DNA from: Frateuria terrea
GTDB lineage: Bacteria > Pseudomonadota > Gammaproteobacteria > Xanthomonadales > Rhodanobacteraceae
Length of the DNA: 64,000 nucleotides
Direction: 5' to 3'
Assembly (NCBI RefSeq): GCF_900115705.1
Contig: NZ_FOXL01000003.1
Location: 124,001-188,000, forward strand
Shown: in pieces, positions 44,279 through 52,797 of the stretch
How the letters are laid out: the number at the start of each line of letters is the position of its first letter
Numbering within the stretch: position 1 is the first letter of the stretch
Translations under genes and position numbers: made by a program
The notes under the pieces: model-generated
What the model was told of the DNA's origin: nothing
What the model saw: the letters and a program-made list of their open reading frames with translations, nothing else
Database searches by the model: none

Positions 44279-44851
44279 CTAGAACCCGCCGCCTTCGGCC
44301 AGGTAAGCCTGTTCGTCCGGCGTGCTGGGCCGGCCCAGCGCCGCGTTGCGGTGCGGGAAGCGTCCGTAGCGGGCGATCACTTCGCAGTGCCGGCGCGCAT
44401 AGTCGAGGAAGCCCTCATATTGCCCGCGCGCGTTGGGTGTGGCCTGTAGGCCGAGCGCGCGAAACAGGGTCACCGAACGCCACTGCAGTGCGAGGTCCTC
44501 GGCGTGCTCCAGCGGCAGGTAGGCGAACACGCGTTCCAGCGGTGCCAGCGCCTCGTCGTCACGGCGTTCCAGGCCCTCCAGCGCCAGTGATTGCGCGCGG
44601 TTGTCCTGGGCAAAGGCGCGCGCGTCGCCGCGGTAGACGTTGCGGCTGAACTGATCGAGCACGATCAGCAGCGCCAGCCATCCATGCGGCGTCACGGTCC
44701 AGTTGTCGAGCGCGCCGAGCTCGGCCGCGTCCAGGGTGGCGCCGAAGCGTTCGCGGATGATCTGGTCGAATTCAGGGTCGCGCCTGAACCAGCGCACGGC
44801 GTTCTCGTCGGCGAACCAGAATTGGAGTACCTGCTGTGCGCTTGCGGTCAT
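44279..44851 (-). CDS. DUF924 family protein
   Basis: 190 residues, the full length of the family. Characteristic stretches are VLQFWFADENAVRWFRRD, LIVLDQFSRNVYRGDARAFA, FAYLPLEHAEDLALQ and GRFPHRNAALGRPSTPDEQ. The fold is TPR-like and helical, cytoplasmic. Biochemical role unknown. Confidence 0.9.
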   Translation of the reverse strand: MTASAQQVLQFWFADENAVRWFRRDPEFDQIIRERFGATLDAAELGALDNWTVTPHGWLALLIVLDQFSRNVYRGDARAFAQDNRAQSLALEGLERRDDEALAPLERVFAYLPLEHAEDLALQWRSVTLFRALGLQATPNARGQYEGFLDYARRHCEVIARYGRFPHRNAALGRPSTPDEQAYLAEGGGF

Positions 44852-44893
44852 GCCGTTCCCCTGAAATGCCGCACGCCCCCGGGCGGGCCGAGC

Positions 44894-45370
44894 TTAGCAG
44901 CGTCGGGCCCGGGCCAGGCTATGCATGTCCAGGTGGATGCCCTGCAGCCGCGGCAACTGACGGCGCAGCACCAGCGCGGCCTCAGGCGTGGCGCGCTGGA
45001 GGCCCTCTTCGAAAGCGTGCACCAGCGCGGCCTCGCCGTGGGCCAGCCGGGCGATCCAGGCGACGTCGCGGTCCGGGGTTTCCGGCAGCAGCCATTCGAT
45101 CAGCTGGCGCCGTGCGGCGCCGCCCAGGCGCCCACGCCGCGCCGGCGTGCCGCCCAGCTGGCAGACCTGGCCCTGCAGGTCGGTGATCACCTGGTCCAGC
45201 GCGCCCGCGTTTTCGCCCAGCACCACGCGCAGGCCCGGCTCGCTCGCCTGCGCGGAGGCATCGCGGTACATCGCGCGAAGGTCGATGCCGCGGCGGATCA
45301 GCGCGTTGAAGAGCGTTTGCGGACGTGGCGCCACGCGGGCGATTCCTCGGGGACGACGGGGTGCGTCCAT
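44894..45370 (-). CDS. DUF2383-like four-helix-bundle protein
   Basis: 158 residues. After a basic start (MDAPRRPRGIARVAPRP) come four amphipathic helices: TLFNALIRRGIDLRAMYRDA, VLGENAGALDQVITDLQG, VAWIARLAHGEAALVHAFEE and ALVLRRQLPRLQGIHLDMH. This is the ferritin-like PA2169/DUF2383 arrangement, although the metal-binding pattern is weak. Stress-related expression is typical in relatives. The assignment is tentative. Confidence 0.6.
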   Translation of the reverse strand: MDAPRRPRGIARVAPRPQTLFNALIRRGIDLRAMYRDASAQASEPGLRVVLGENAGALDQVITDLQGQVCQLGGTPARRGRLGGAARRQLIEWLLPETPDRDVAWIARLAHGEAALVHAFEEGLQRATPEAALVLRRQLPRLQGIHLDMHSLARARRC

Positions 45371-45506
45371 GGTCAGCCCCCTGCACTTAGCCGTGGATTA
45401 ACTCGCCGAGGCGGGACCGGCTGCGGCGCATCGCCCGTCAGGCGGCATTCGGGATCTTCTGCACCATTCACGGCCTTTTCGCCCCCCAGAGGAGCGGAGG
45501 CCGGGC

Positions 45507-46259
45507 TTACTGGCCCACCTGCACCAGGCCGAGGGGCTGGCCGTCGGCGCCGCGCACGCCCTGCTGCAGGTCCGCCAGGCGGCGGATCGACGGGCACAAA
45601 GCCTGCACCTGCGGACGCAAGGCCTGCATGCGCCGCTGCAGGCGCGGCTGCAGTTGCGTGGCCAGGTCCGCCGCCTCGTCGCGCAGGCGCGCGGCCTCGG
45701 CCAGGTCGCCGTTCATGGCGGCGGCGAGTGCCTGCTGGCCGAGGTCGGCGGCGACCAGCGGCGCCAGCTCGCCCACGATACGGTCGGCCAACTGCTGGGC
45801 GGCGTCGCCCTGCCAGTCGTGGGTGCTGTTGCTCTGTGCGATGCGCTGCCTGAGCTGCCCGGCCTGCGTGGCGAGGCGGCGATCCAGCTCGGCCATGGTG
45901 GCCGGCGCCAGCTGCATGCCGGCGGCCTCATCGTGCACCGCGCGCACAGCCAGGTCCACCCCGGCGTCCGCCACCGTGCGCACGCGCGGCACCAGTGCGC
46001 GCAGTTCGCGCTCGAACAGCACCAGCCGGTCCTGGTCCTCGTCGCGCAGTCGCACCGCCTTGCCGTCGGTGTGCAGGCTGCCGTCGGCGATCTGCACGTG
46101 GAAGGGTGCCGGCTGCGGACGGTCGAACAGCAGGCTGTCGGGCTTGACCGTCAGGTCGTAGCTGCTGCTGGCCTGGCAGGCCGCCGCCAGGTCCTGCGCG
46201 TGCAGAACCGGCAGGGTGGCGGACAGGATCAGGCTGGCAAACACGAACGGCAGGCGCAT
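45507..46259 (-). CDS. DUF2884 (YggN-like) exported protein, copy 2
   Basis: 250 residues. Signal peptide MRLPFVFASLILSATLPVLH, then SSYDLTVKPDSLLFDRP and IADGSLHTDGKAVRLRDEDQ, which line up with the other DUF2884 protein at 43009-43809. The C-terminal LCPSIRRLADLQQGVRGADG corresponds to its CPQMARLDQLQREFEFRMKD. The two are divergent paralogues separated by three small genes. Periplasmic location is predicted; function unknown. Confidence 0.78.
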   Translation of the reverse strand: MRLPFVFASLILSATLPVLHAQDLAAACQASSSYDLTVKPDSLLFDRPQPAPFHVQIADGSLHTDGKAVRLRDEDQDRLVLFERELRALVPRVRTVADAGVDLAVRAVHDEAAGMQLAPATMAELDRRLATQAGQLRQRIAQSNSTHDWQGDAAQQLADRIVGELAPLVAADLGQQALAAAMNGDLAEAARLRDEAADLATQLQPRLQRRMQALRPQVQALCPSIRRLADLQQGVRGADGQPLGLVQVGQ

Positions 46260-46460
46260 CGGGGGGTCTTTCCGGAGTGCGGGAAGCCCAGCGATACCCG
46301 CCTGTGCGTCAACCGCGGCTGAACTGGACGCTCAGCTGCGGTCGAGCGGGGTCAGCAGCGACAGGCTCCGTGCGCCGTAGGCGCCATCGGTCGGGAAGCG
46401 CGCCGACGCCGCCGGTTAGCATCCGGCTTGCATAGACCGCCCGCTCGACGCGCCCGGTTC

Positions 46461-46916
46461 TCAGTTGCGCGCAACGAACTGCGCGCGCACCGCCGGCCGG
46501 CCCAGTTGCCAGGCCAGCCAGAGCAGCAGCGGGACCAGCACGGTCTTGAGCACCAGCCCGAGCAGGAAGCTGCGGCGGGCCTGCTCGATCACCAGCAACA
46601 GCAGTTCCGGCTGCGGCTGGGTGAGCGCGTGGGCGCGGGCGGTGGCGAACTGGCCCCAGTGCGCGAGCATCAGGCCGCCGGTCGCCAGCGCCCACAGCGC
46701 CAGCAGCAGCGCGACCACGCGCAACGCCGGGCGCGCCCAGGGCTGGCGCAGGATGCAGCCGGCGCAGGCGACGATCACCCCGAACGCGCCAACCAGATAG
46801 GGCCAGTCACCGTGGCGCAGGTACAGCACTCCGCCGAGCGCAGCCAGGATCAGTACGATCCAGGTCAGCACGCGCCAGGCGGCGAAGCGCGGCCGTGCCG
46901 CCAGGGCGGCCACCAT
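46461..46916 (-). CDS. Small integral membrane protein, unknown
   Basis: 151 residues with four membrane helices (RVLTWIVLILAALGGVLYL, YLVGAFGVIVACAGCIL, VVALLLALWALATGGLML, SFLLGLVLKTVLVPLLLWL). The ATG shares one base with the stop of the peroxiredoxin gene (TGATG), so it is translated from the same transcript. No family recognised. Confidence 0.75.
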   Translation of the reverse strand: MVAALAARPRFAAWRVLTWIVLILAALGGVLYLRHGDWPYLVGAFGVIVACAGCILRQPWARPALRVVALLLALWALATGGLMLAHWGQFATARAHALTQPQPELLLLVIEQARRSFLLGLVLKTVLVPLLLWLAWQLGRPAVRAQFVARN

Positions 46917-47446
46917 CAGGAGGCCGCCTTCAGCGTGGCCAGGTCGGTGAGCACCTGGGCGGAATTCTTCTCTGGATCCACGTCTTCGTAGACCTTGGCC
47001 ACGTTCCCCTTCGGGTCGATCAGGAAGGTGGTGCGCCTGGCGTAATGCAAGCCGCCGTGGCTGCTGAGCACGCCGTAGGCCTCGGCCACCTTGCGGTCGG
47101 CGTCGGAAAGGAGGGGAAACGGCACGTGGTACTTGCGGGCGAATTGCGCGTGCGACTTGACGTCGTCCAGGCTCACGCCGACCACGTCGGCGCCCGCCTT
47201 GCGCAGCTTCAACACATCGTCGCGGAAGGTGCAGACCTCGGTGGTGCAGCCGGGGGTGAAATCCTTCGGATAGAAGTACAGCACCAGCCAGCGGCCACGG
47301 TGGTCGGACGGCGCCTGCCAATGGCCGTTCTGGTCCTGCAGGTGGAAGGCCGGGGCCGGCTGGCCCGCCGCGGGCATGGCGGCGAAGGCGGGCGCGAGCA
47401 GGCCGGCGAACAGCACCGGCGCGACGGCGAGCGAAAAGCGACGCAT
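46916..47446 (-). CDS. Exported peroxiredoxin, Bcp/PrxQ type
   Basis: 176 residues. A signal peptide (MRRFSLAVAPVLFAGLLAPA) precedes a complete PrxQ domain: WLVLYFYPKDFTPGCTTEVC with peroxidatic Cys and a second Cys five residues later, VVGVSLDDVKSHAQFARKY, FPLLSDADRKVAEAYGV and RTTFLIDPKGNVAKVYEDV. It reduces hydroperoxides. Most Bcp proteins are cytoplasmic, so the leader suggests a periplasmic version that needs a periplasmic thiol partner. The downstream membrane protein might be involved in that; this is speculation. Confidence 0.92.
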   Translation of the reverse strand: MRRFSLAVAPVLFAGLLAPAFAAMPAAGQPAPAFHLQDQNGHWQAPSDHRGRWLVLYFYPKDFTPGCTTEVCTFRDDVLKLRKAGADVVGVSLDDVKSHAQFARKYHVPFPLLSDADRKVAEAYGVLSSHGGLHYARRTTFLIDPKGNVAKVYEDVDPEKNSAQVLTDLATLKAAS

Positions 47447-47516
47447 GGCGGGATTCCTAAAGGGGAAGCCCGCCGAGTGTACGCCGGGACCAGGCCCCGA
47501 GCCGGCCAGCCCCAGG

Positions 47517-47972
47517 CTAAGGGCGTGCGATGGTGAACTTGCCGACCGAGACGCCCAGGTCGATGCCCTGGCCGGTGCCCGACAGCGCCAGCGAGGTTTC
47601 ACCCTTGGTCAGCACCTGCGCCTGCGCGCTCTTGACCACGCCGGCCTCGGCACCGGCCTGCACGTAGTCGCCGAACACCTCGGCGATACCGTGCACCTTG
47701 CTGATCTCGCCCTTGCCGTTCTCGATGCGGTACTTGCCGGCGGTGAGGCCGCCGCCGACCACGGTGATCTTCACCGGCGCGGTCTGCCCGTTGTTGCAGG
47801 TGACCGTGCCGGTGCCTTCGGCGTGCTTGTAGATGATCGACCAGCCGTGCAGGTTGTAGCTCAGATTGCACTTGACCATCGGTTCGTCGGCGCGCGCCTG
47901 GCCCGCCGGAAGCGCCGCCAGCAGGACGCCGGACAGGGCCAGGCTCGCCAGGGCAGTCAATCGCTTGTTCAT
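47517..47972 (-). CDS. Exported protein of unknown function
   Basis: 151 residues, signal peptide ending near GQARADE. The mature part has two cysteines (MVKCNLSY, GTVTCNNGQ) and Gly-rich beta-like repeats (VVGGGLTAGKYRIENGKGEI, ALSGTGQGIDLGVSVGKFTI). It looks like a small beta-rich periplasmic or surface protein. I do not recognise the family. Divergent from the YihY/BrkB gene. Confidence 0.7.
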   Translation of the reverse strand: MNKRLTALASLALSGVLLAALPAGQARADEPMVKCNLSYNLHGWSIIYKHAEGTGTVTCNNGQTAPVKITVVGGGLTAGKYRIENGKGEISKVHGIAEVFGDYVQAGAEAGVVKSAQAQVLTKGETSLALSGTGQGIDLGVSVGKFTIARP

Positions 47973-48125
47973 CGCTGTCTCCTTCCCCTTTTGGGGTGCT
48001 TGAGGCTGCGGTCGAGTCTGGATCGACAAAAGTGAAAGAAGCGCCAGCAAAGCCGCCGCCCGGCGTTCACGATCGCCGCGCAGCGCGCTCGCCATGCTGT
48101 GCCCAAGCGGTCCGGGAGACAGCGC

Positions 48126-48995
48126 ATGGGTTCGTTGTGGCAAACCACCGTCAAGGTCGTCAAGGGCACCGCCAGCGGCGCGGCCGACGACGACCTGATG
48201 ACGCACGCGGCGGCGGTGGCATTTTATTCGGCGCTGTCCTTCGCGCCCATGCTGGTGTTGCTGCTGTGGCTGGTGACCTCGCTGCAACCGGCGTGGCAGC
48301 AACAGCTGGTCGGCTCGATCAACAGCCTGGTGGGCTCGCGGGCCTCCGATGCGGTGAAGCTGGTGATCAGCAATGCCGAGCAACGCCCCCAGCTCGGGAA
48401 CTGGGCCGGCATCCTGGGCGTGCTGGTCTCGCTGGTCGGTGCCTCCACCGTGTTCGCCCAGCTGCAGCTGGCGATCAACCGCGTGTGGAACCTGCAGGCC
48501 ACACCGCGCAATGCCATCTTCAGCTGGCTGCTCACGCGCATGCATGCGCTCGGTCTGCTGCTGACGCTGGCCTTCCTCCTGATCATCTCGCTGGTGGCCA
48601 GTGCGGCGATCGCGGTGTTCGTGCGCAACGACACCGTAGCCTGGGACGCGGTCGAGGCGCTGGTGTCGCTGGCGTTGTTCGGGCTGGTATTCGCCTCGAT
48701 CTACAAGGTGCTGCCCGATGCCCGCATCGACTGGCGCGATGCGCTGCTGGGCGGCGCTTTCACCGCGGTGCTGTTCGCCATCGGCAAGTTCGGCATCAGC
48801 CTCTACCTCGGACACAGCAACGTGGGCGGCGCCTACGGTCCGGCCGGCAGCGTGGTGGTGCTGCTGGTGTGGGTGTACTACTCGGTGGTGATCCTGCTGC
48901 TCGGCGCGGAACTGACCCAGAACGTGGCCGAGGTGCGCGGCGTGCCGATCCGGCCCAACGCGCACGCCGAGGTGACACAGCCGTGCGAACGCTGA
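48126..48995 (+). CDS. YihY/BrkB-family inner membrane protein
   Basis: 289 residues with six membrane helices. Family signatures are HAAAVAFYSALSFAPMLVLL at the N-terminus, AINRVWNLQATPRNAI, FASIYKVLPDARIDWRDALL, SLYLGHSNVGGAYGPAGSVV and VLLVWVYYSVVILLLGAELT. Once thought to be RNase BN, the family has no established function. It is followed after 37 bases by a universal stress protein gene. Confidence 0.93.
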   Translation: MGSLWQTTVKVVKGTASGAADDDLMTHAAAVAFYSALSFAPMLVLLLWLVTSLQPAWQQQLVGSINSLVGSRASDAVKLVISNAEQRPQLGNWAGILGVLVSLVGASTVFAQLQLAINRVWNLQATPRNAIFSWLLTRMHALGLLLTLAFLLIISLVASAAIAVFVRNDTVAWDAVEALVSLALFGLVFASIYKVLPDARIDWRDALLGGAFTAVLFAIGKFGISLYLGHSNVGGAYGPAGSVVVLLVWVYYSVVILLLGAELTQNVAEVRGVPIRPNAHAEVTQPCER

Positions 48996-49032
48996 GCCGC
49001 ACGGCATAATCGGGCCGCAAGGGAGGGGCGCC

Positions 49033-49449
49033 ATGTTCAGGTACACGTTGGTCGGCTACGACGGCTCGCCATCCTCGCAGCGGGCGTTCCAGACCGCGGT
49101 GGCGTTCGCGCGCTGCGGCCAGGGCCGCGTGCGGGTGGTGTCGGTGCTGCAGGTGACCGAGGGCGGCGCCGACGCCTGCGCGCTGATGATGGCCGATTCG
49201 GGCGCCCACCGCGCGCAGGAGCTGCTGGACGAGCTGCTCGCGATGGAGCCGGATGCACGCTCGATGGTGGACGTGGAAGTCACCCACGGCAGTCCCGGCG
49301 ACGTGCTGCTCAGCCAGGTGCAGCAGCACGACATCGACCACATCGTGATCGGCCATACCGAGCGCGGCGCACTGGCGCGCTGGCTGCTCGGATCGGTCTC
49401 CACCGACGTGTTGGCGCGTGCGCACGTGCCGGTGACGGTGGTGCGCTAG
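49033..49449 (+). CDS. Universal stress protein (UspA family)
   Basis: 138 residues. The fold starts YTLVGYDGSPSSQRAFQTAV and ends with the ATP-binding GHTERGALARWLLGSVSTDV followed by LARAHVPVTVVR. That G-2x-G-9x-G(S/T)-type loop marks the ATP-binding Usp class, though the first Gly spacing is slightly unusual. GGGAGG precedes the ATG. It may be co-transcribed with the BrkB-family gene. Confidence 0.92.
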   Translation: MFRYTLVGYDGSPSSQRAFQTAVAFARCGQGRVRVVSVLQVTEGGADACALMMADSGAHRAQELLDELLAMEPDARSMVDVEVTHGSPGDVLLSQVQQHDIDHIVIGHTERGALARWLLGSVSTDVLARAHVPVTVVR

Positions 49450-49579
49450 GGCCGCGCGAAACGGGTATTGCGGCTGCAGGGTCGGGCTGGGTTAATCCGC
49501 CTGCGTCACGAAGCCGTATGCTGTCCGTCATCCCTCCGTCACCTGCGCGACAAGCCGCGCCCCTCCACAGGACTCTCGT

Positions 49580-50401
49580 GTGAGCTACGCCCCCTCGCTG
49601 CCCTGGACGCTGGAAAGCCTCGACCTGTCGGGCATCGACCGCGCCCGCGTCCGCCACAACGAGGAGCTGTTCTTCCTGTTGTGCAGCTCCTCCTTCGTCG
49701 AGAGCGGCTCGGACCTCTACACGCACAACCTGGTCGCCCACTTCAGCGGCGACGAGGAACTGCAGACCTGGCTCAGCCAGCACTGGGAACACGAGGAGCT
49801 GCAGCATGGCCGCGCGCTGTCGGCCTACGTGCGAGCGGTATGGCCGGAGTTCGACTGGGACCAGGGCTTCGCCGCGTTCTGGACCGAGTACGGCGCGGTG
49901 TGCACCGCCGAGGAACTGGAAACCAGCCGTGGCCTGGAGCTGGCCGCGCGCTGCGTGGTCGAGACCGGCACCGCGAGCCTGTATCGCGCGCTGCACGAGA
50001 TCACCGACGAGCCGGTGCTCAAGCAGCTCACCGGCTACATCAAGAGCGACGAGGTTCGCCATTTCAAGTACTTCTACCAGCACTTCCGCCGCTACCGCGA
50101 GAACGAGGGGCTCGGGCGCTACAAGGTGTTCCGCGCGGTGCTAAAGCGGGTCAACGAGATCCGCAGCGAGGACAGCGACATCGCGCTGCGGCACGTGTTC
50201 GAACAGTGCTACCCGCAGCACAGGGGGGACCGCGAAGCGTTTCGCCGCATCGCCGGCAAGGCGCAGGATCTGTTGCGCCGTCATATCCCGGCCGAGATGA
50301 CGGTGAAGATGCTGCTCAAGCCACTGGACTTCCCGCCGCGGCTGCAGGGAGCGCTGGAAAAGCCGCTGGCGAAGCTGGCCGAAAAGCTGTTCCTCAGCTG
50401 A
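49580..50401 (+). CDS. Ferritin-like di-iron protein, unknown function
   Basis: 273 residues, helical. Candidate iron ligands sit in HWEHEELQHGRAL and, about 90 residues later, in YIKSDEVRHFKYF, with further acidic residues in FFLLCSSSFVESGSDLY and CVVETGTASLYRAL. This Glu/His pattern resembles ferritin-like and acyl-ACP desaturase-like di-iron sites. A GTG start is used (MSYAPSLPWTLESLDL). The C-terminal 70 residues lie outside the core. Relatives are annotated only as ferritin-like domain proteins. Confidence 0.75.
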   Translation: MSYAPSLPWTLESLDLSGIDRARVRHNEELFFLLCSSSFVESGSDLYTHNLVAHFSGDEELQTWLSQHWEHEELQHGRALSAYVRAVWPEFDWDQGFAAFWTEYGAVCTAEELETSRGLELAARCVVETGTASLYRALHEITDEPVLKQLTGYIKSDEVRHFKYFYQHFRRYRENEGLGRYKVFRAVLKRVNEIRSEDSDIALRHVFEQCYPQHRGDREAFRRIAGKAQDLLRRHIPAEMTVKMLLKPLDFPPRLQGALEKPLAKLAEKLFLS

Positions 50402-50445
50402 CCGCGGGTCAGACGGCGGCGAAGCCCGCCCCATGGGTACGCCGT

Positions 50446-50880
50446 TCAGGACTGCCGCGGCTCGGTCTTGACCTGCCGTTGTTCCTGCTGCACCGCCTTG
50501 AGCTTGCCGACGTCGATCGGGCGGATCCGCTGGATCGTGCAGGGCATGTTGTTGCGCCCGGTGATCACCTTGTCGAAGTTGATCGAGACCTGATTGAGGT
50601 TCGAGGTCAGTCCGATCGCGTTGGCGAAGGGCAGCTCCGTGCAGCCGGGCACGTCGAGCAGCCAGGCTTCCTTCGGCCGGGTGTAGATCACCACCTGGTC
50701 GGGACCAAGTTCCTCCCACGACCACAGCGGTGTGAAGAAGCGGAAGCTGTTGACCGGCGCGCCCGCCGCCGCCGTGTAGGCGGCCTGGCGCTGGGTCAGG
50801 CGCTGCGCGTAAGGGACGCTGGCGCAGCCGGCCACGAGCGCGATCGCCGCGCCAGCCAGCAAGGTGCGTTTCAAGGCCAT
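50446..50880 (-). CDS. Small lipoprotein (DUF6491-like)
   Basis: 144 residues. Lipobox ALVAGC (Cys19) after MALKRTLLAGAAIALVAGC. The mature part has two further cysteines (VPGCTELPFAN, NNMPCTIQRIRPID), the pattern of DUF6491-type lipoproteins common in Xanthomonadales. It should sit in the periplasmic leaflet of a membrane. Function unknown. A second lipoprotein gene lies 62 bases upstream in the same direction. Confidence 0.75.
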   Translation of the reverse strand: MALKRTLLAGAAIALVAGCASVPYAQRLTQRQAAYTAAAGAPVNSFRFFTPLWSWEELGPDQVVIYTRPKEAWLLDVPGCTELPFANAIGLTSNLNQVSINFDKVITGRNNMPCTIQRIRPIDVGKLKAVQQEQRQVKTEPRQS

Positions 50881-50942
50881 GGGCTCCTCCTTCGGTTCGA
50901 TCCGCCCGGTTGCCAACGCACCACCGGCGGGCCGGTGCACCG

Positions 50943-51668
50943 TCACTTCTTCTTTTTCGGCAGACTCTTCCACTTGCCCGGATCGAAACCGCCGACCTCG
51001 TAGACCAGCGTTTCCTTCTTCTCGCCATCCACCAGAGTCACGTCCAGGGTGATCTTTTTGGCCTTTTCCAGGCGCGCGATGAAATCCCTGTCGTCGCGGA
51101 TCATCAGCGCCGGCTCGCCGGTGGAAGGCGCGAACGCCCTGATGCCGTGCTCCTTGCCGTCGAAGGTGGCGTGGATGGTGCAGTTGCCGCGGCAGACGAA
51201 GCCGTGCCCACCGCCGTACAGGAACGCGTTCTGGCCCCATGCGGTATGCCGGCGCAGCACCAGCCGCACGCGGTCGTCGCCGGAGGGCTGGCTGGAATAG
51301 ATGGTCGCGGTCGACTGCGTGCCGCCCTCCATCGGCGAGACCTGGTAGAGCCACAACGCGTCGAGGCGGCGCTTCTCGCTTTCGGTCTTCCAGCGCTTCT
51401 CGATCGCCGGCAGGGTCTGCTGCACTTCCCTGGCGGCGGCGCTGCCGGGGTAGTGGTCGAGGATGTCGTGGCCCATGGTCACGGTCATCTCGTCGTTGTG
51501 GATGCGCTGCAGCTGGCGGTAGGTGTCGAGCTTGCGCGCGGCATCGTCATTCTGTGCCGTCGCTGCCGGCCCGTTGGTCGCGTCCTGCGGCTGGTCCTGC
51601 GAATGGCAGCCGGCCAGGGCCAGCACGCCGCACAGCACGGCCACGGAGGGATGGAGGGTCAGCTTCAT
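50943..51668 (-). CDS. Lipoprotein of unknown function
   Basis: 241 residues with lipobox LALAGC (Cys21). A helical region (ARKLDTYRQLQRIHNDEM) is followed by a beta-rich part with two close cysteines (GFVCRGNCTIHATFDG). It ends in a run of lysines (SLPKKKK). The RDDRDFIARLEKAKKITLDV segment reads like a common domain of proteins that modify or sense envelope components, but I cannot name it. Confidence 0.75.
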   Translation of the reverse strand: MKLTLHPSVAVLCGVLALAGCHSQDQPQDATNGPAATAQNDDAARKLDTYRQLQRIHNDEMTVTMGHDILDHYPGSAAAREVQQTLPAIEKRWKTESEKRRLDALWLYQVSPMEGGTQSTATIYSSQPSGDDRVRLVLRRHTAWGQNAFLYGGGHGFVCRGNCTIHATFDGKEHGIRAFAPSTGEPALMIRDDRDFIARLEKAKKITLDVTLVDGEKKETLVYEVGGFDPGKWKSLPKKKK

Positions 51669-51754
51669 CGGCGGGTTCCTTGGCAGGGAAAGGCCCTAGC
51701 GTGGAGCGGGCGGGCGAGTGGTGCAAGCGCGGGCGCTGCTGCAGGGAAAACCGC

Positions 51755-52630
51755 TCAGGCCGTTGCAGCGGCCTCGCCGGAGCGCTCGCGCAACTGTGCG
51801 CGATAGCGCCGGCTGCACGGAACCGTCGCGCCGTCGCGCAGCTTGAGGCGGGCATCGCCAGTGTCCAGCGGCTCGATCTCGGCCAGGTAATCGAGGTTGA
51901 CGAAGTAGCTGCGGTGCACGCGCACGAAGCGGATCGGATCCAGCCGATCCTCGATCGCCGCCATGGTGGTGCGCAGCGGATAGTCGCGTCCGCGCACGTG
52001 CAGATTCACGTAATTGCCGGCCGCCTGCAGCCACTCGATCTCGCGCGCGTTGACCAGGAACTCCTTGCCGACCTTGCGTACCAGGAACCGTTCGGGCCGT
52101 TCCACCGGCTCCACCGGCGGGCCCTCGTCGGGGGCGGCAAGCAGCCGCGCCTCGCCTTGCCAGCGCACCAGCCACAGCCGCGACAGGCAGATCAGCGCGA
52201 TGATGAGAAAATAACTGCGGAAATCCTTCAGGTATTCGTAGCCGAAGCCCGGTTCCCAACGACCGAAGTCGTAGTGGATGCCGGCAAGCCGGTAAGCCAG
52301 CACGCGCAATGCGACCATGCCGGTCACATGCACCAGGCTGAACGGCACGGTGGCCAGCAGGTGCCAAGGCAGGCTCTGCCGCCAGGTGTCGAAGCGGAAC
52401 GGCCAGCGCCGCTCGACCGCCAGGATGGCCGGCACCAGCGCCAGGATCATCAGCGAGCTCGTCCACTCCCACACCCAGGGCTCCCAGGGGGCGGTCGTGG
52501 CATGGTCGATCTGCGCCACCATGCTGTTGAACACAGTGTTGAGCAGCGCCAGCAGCACCCAGAAGGCGATCTCGGCCGGCTTGCGCCAGCGATGGAAATC
52601 CCGGTAGTCGAGGCTGGCGGTCGGCGGCAT
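51755..52630 (-). CDS. Membrane-anchored LytTR-type transcriptional regulator
   Basis: 291 residues. Four membrane helices in the first 160 residues (FWVLLALLNTVFNSMV, LMILALVPAILAV, LATVPFSLVHVTGMVALRVL, YFLIIALICLSRLWLV) are followed by a LytTR DNA-binding domain (FLVRKVGKEFLVNAREIEWL, RFVRVHRSYFVNLDYLAEIE). There is no receiver domain, so it is a one-component sensor-regulator. Targets unknown; such genes are often autoregulated. Divergent from the FAD oxidase gene, 167 bases apart. Confidence 0.88.
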   Translation of the reverse strand: MPPTASLDYRDFHRWRKPAEIAFWVLLALLNTVFNSMVAQIDHATTAPWEPWVWEWTSSLMILALVPAILAVERRWPFRFDTWRQSLPWHLLATVPFSLVHVTGMVALRVLAYRLAGIHYDFGRWEPGFGYEYLKDFRSYFLIIALICLSRLWLVRWQGEARLLAAPDEGPPVEPVERPERFLVRKVGKEFLVNAREIEWLQAAGNYVNLHVRGRDYPLRTTMAAIEDRLDPIRFVRVHRSYFVNLDYLAEIEPLDTGDARLKLRDGATVPCSRRYRAQLRERSGEAAATA

Positions 52631-52797
52631 CGGGCGATTCTAGTGGCTTGGTTACCGGCGACGCGACGCATACAGCGGCAGGCAGTCCATCCCAGCCGGC
52701 CCGCGATTCGTCCCCGCCCGCCAACGGCCGGTCACCGCGCCCTCGCGGCGATGGCTTGCGCGGCTTACGGTGCCCCCATTCCACGGAGGAACCCCCC

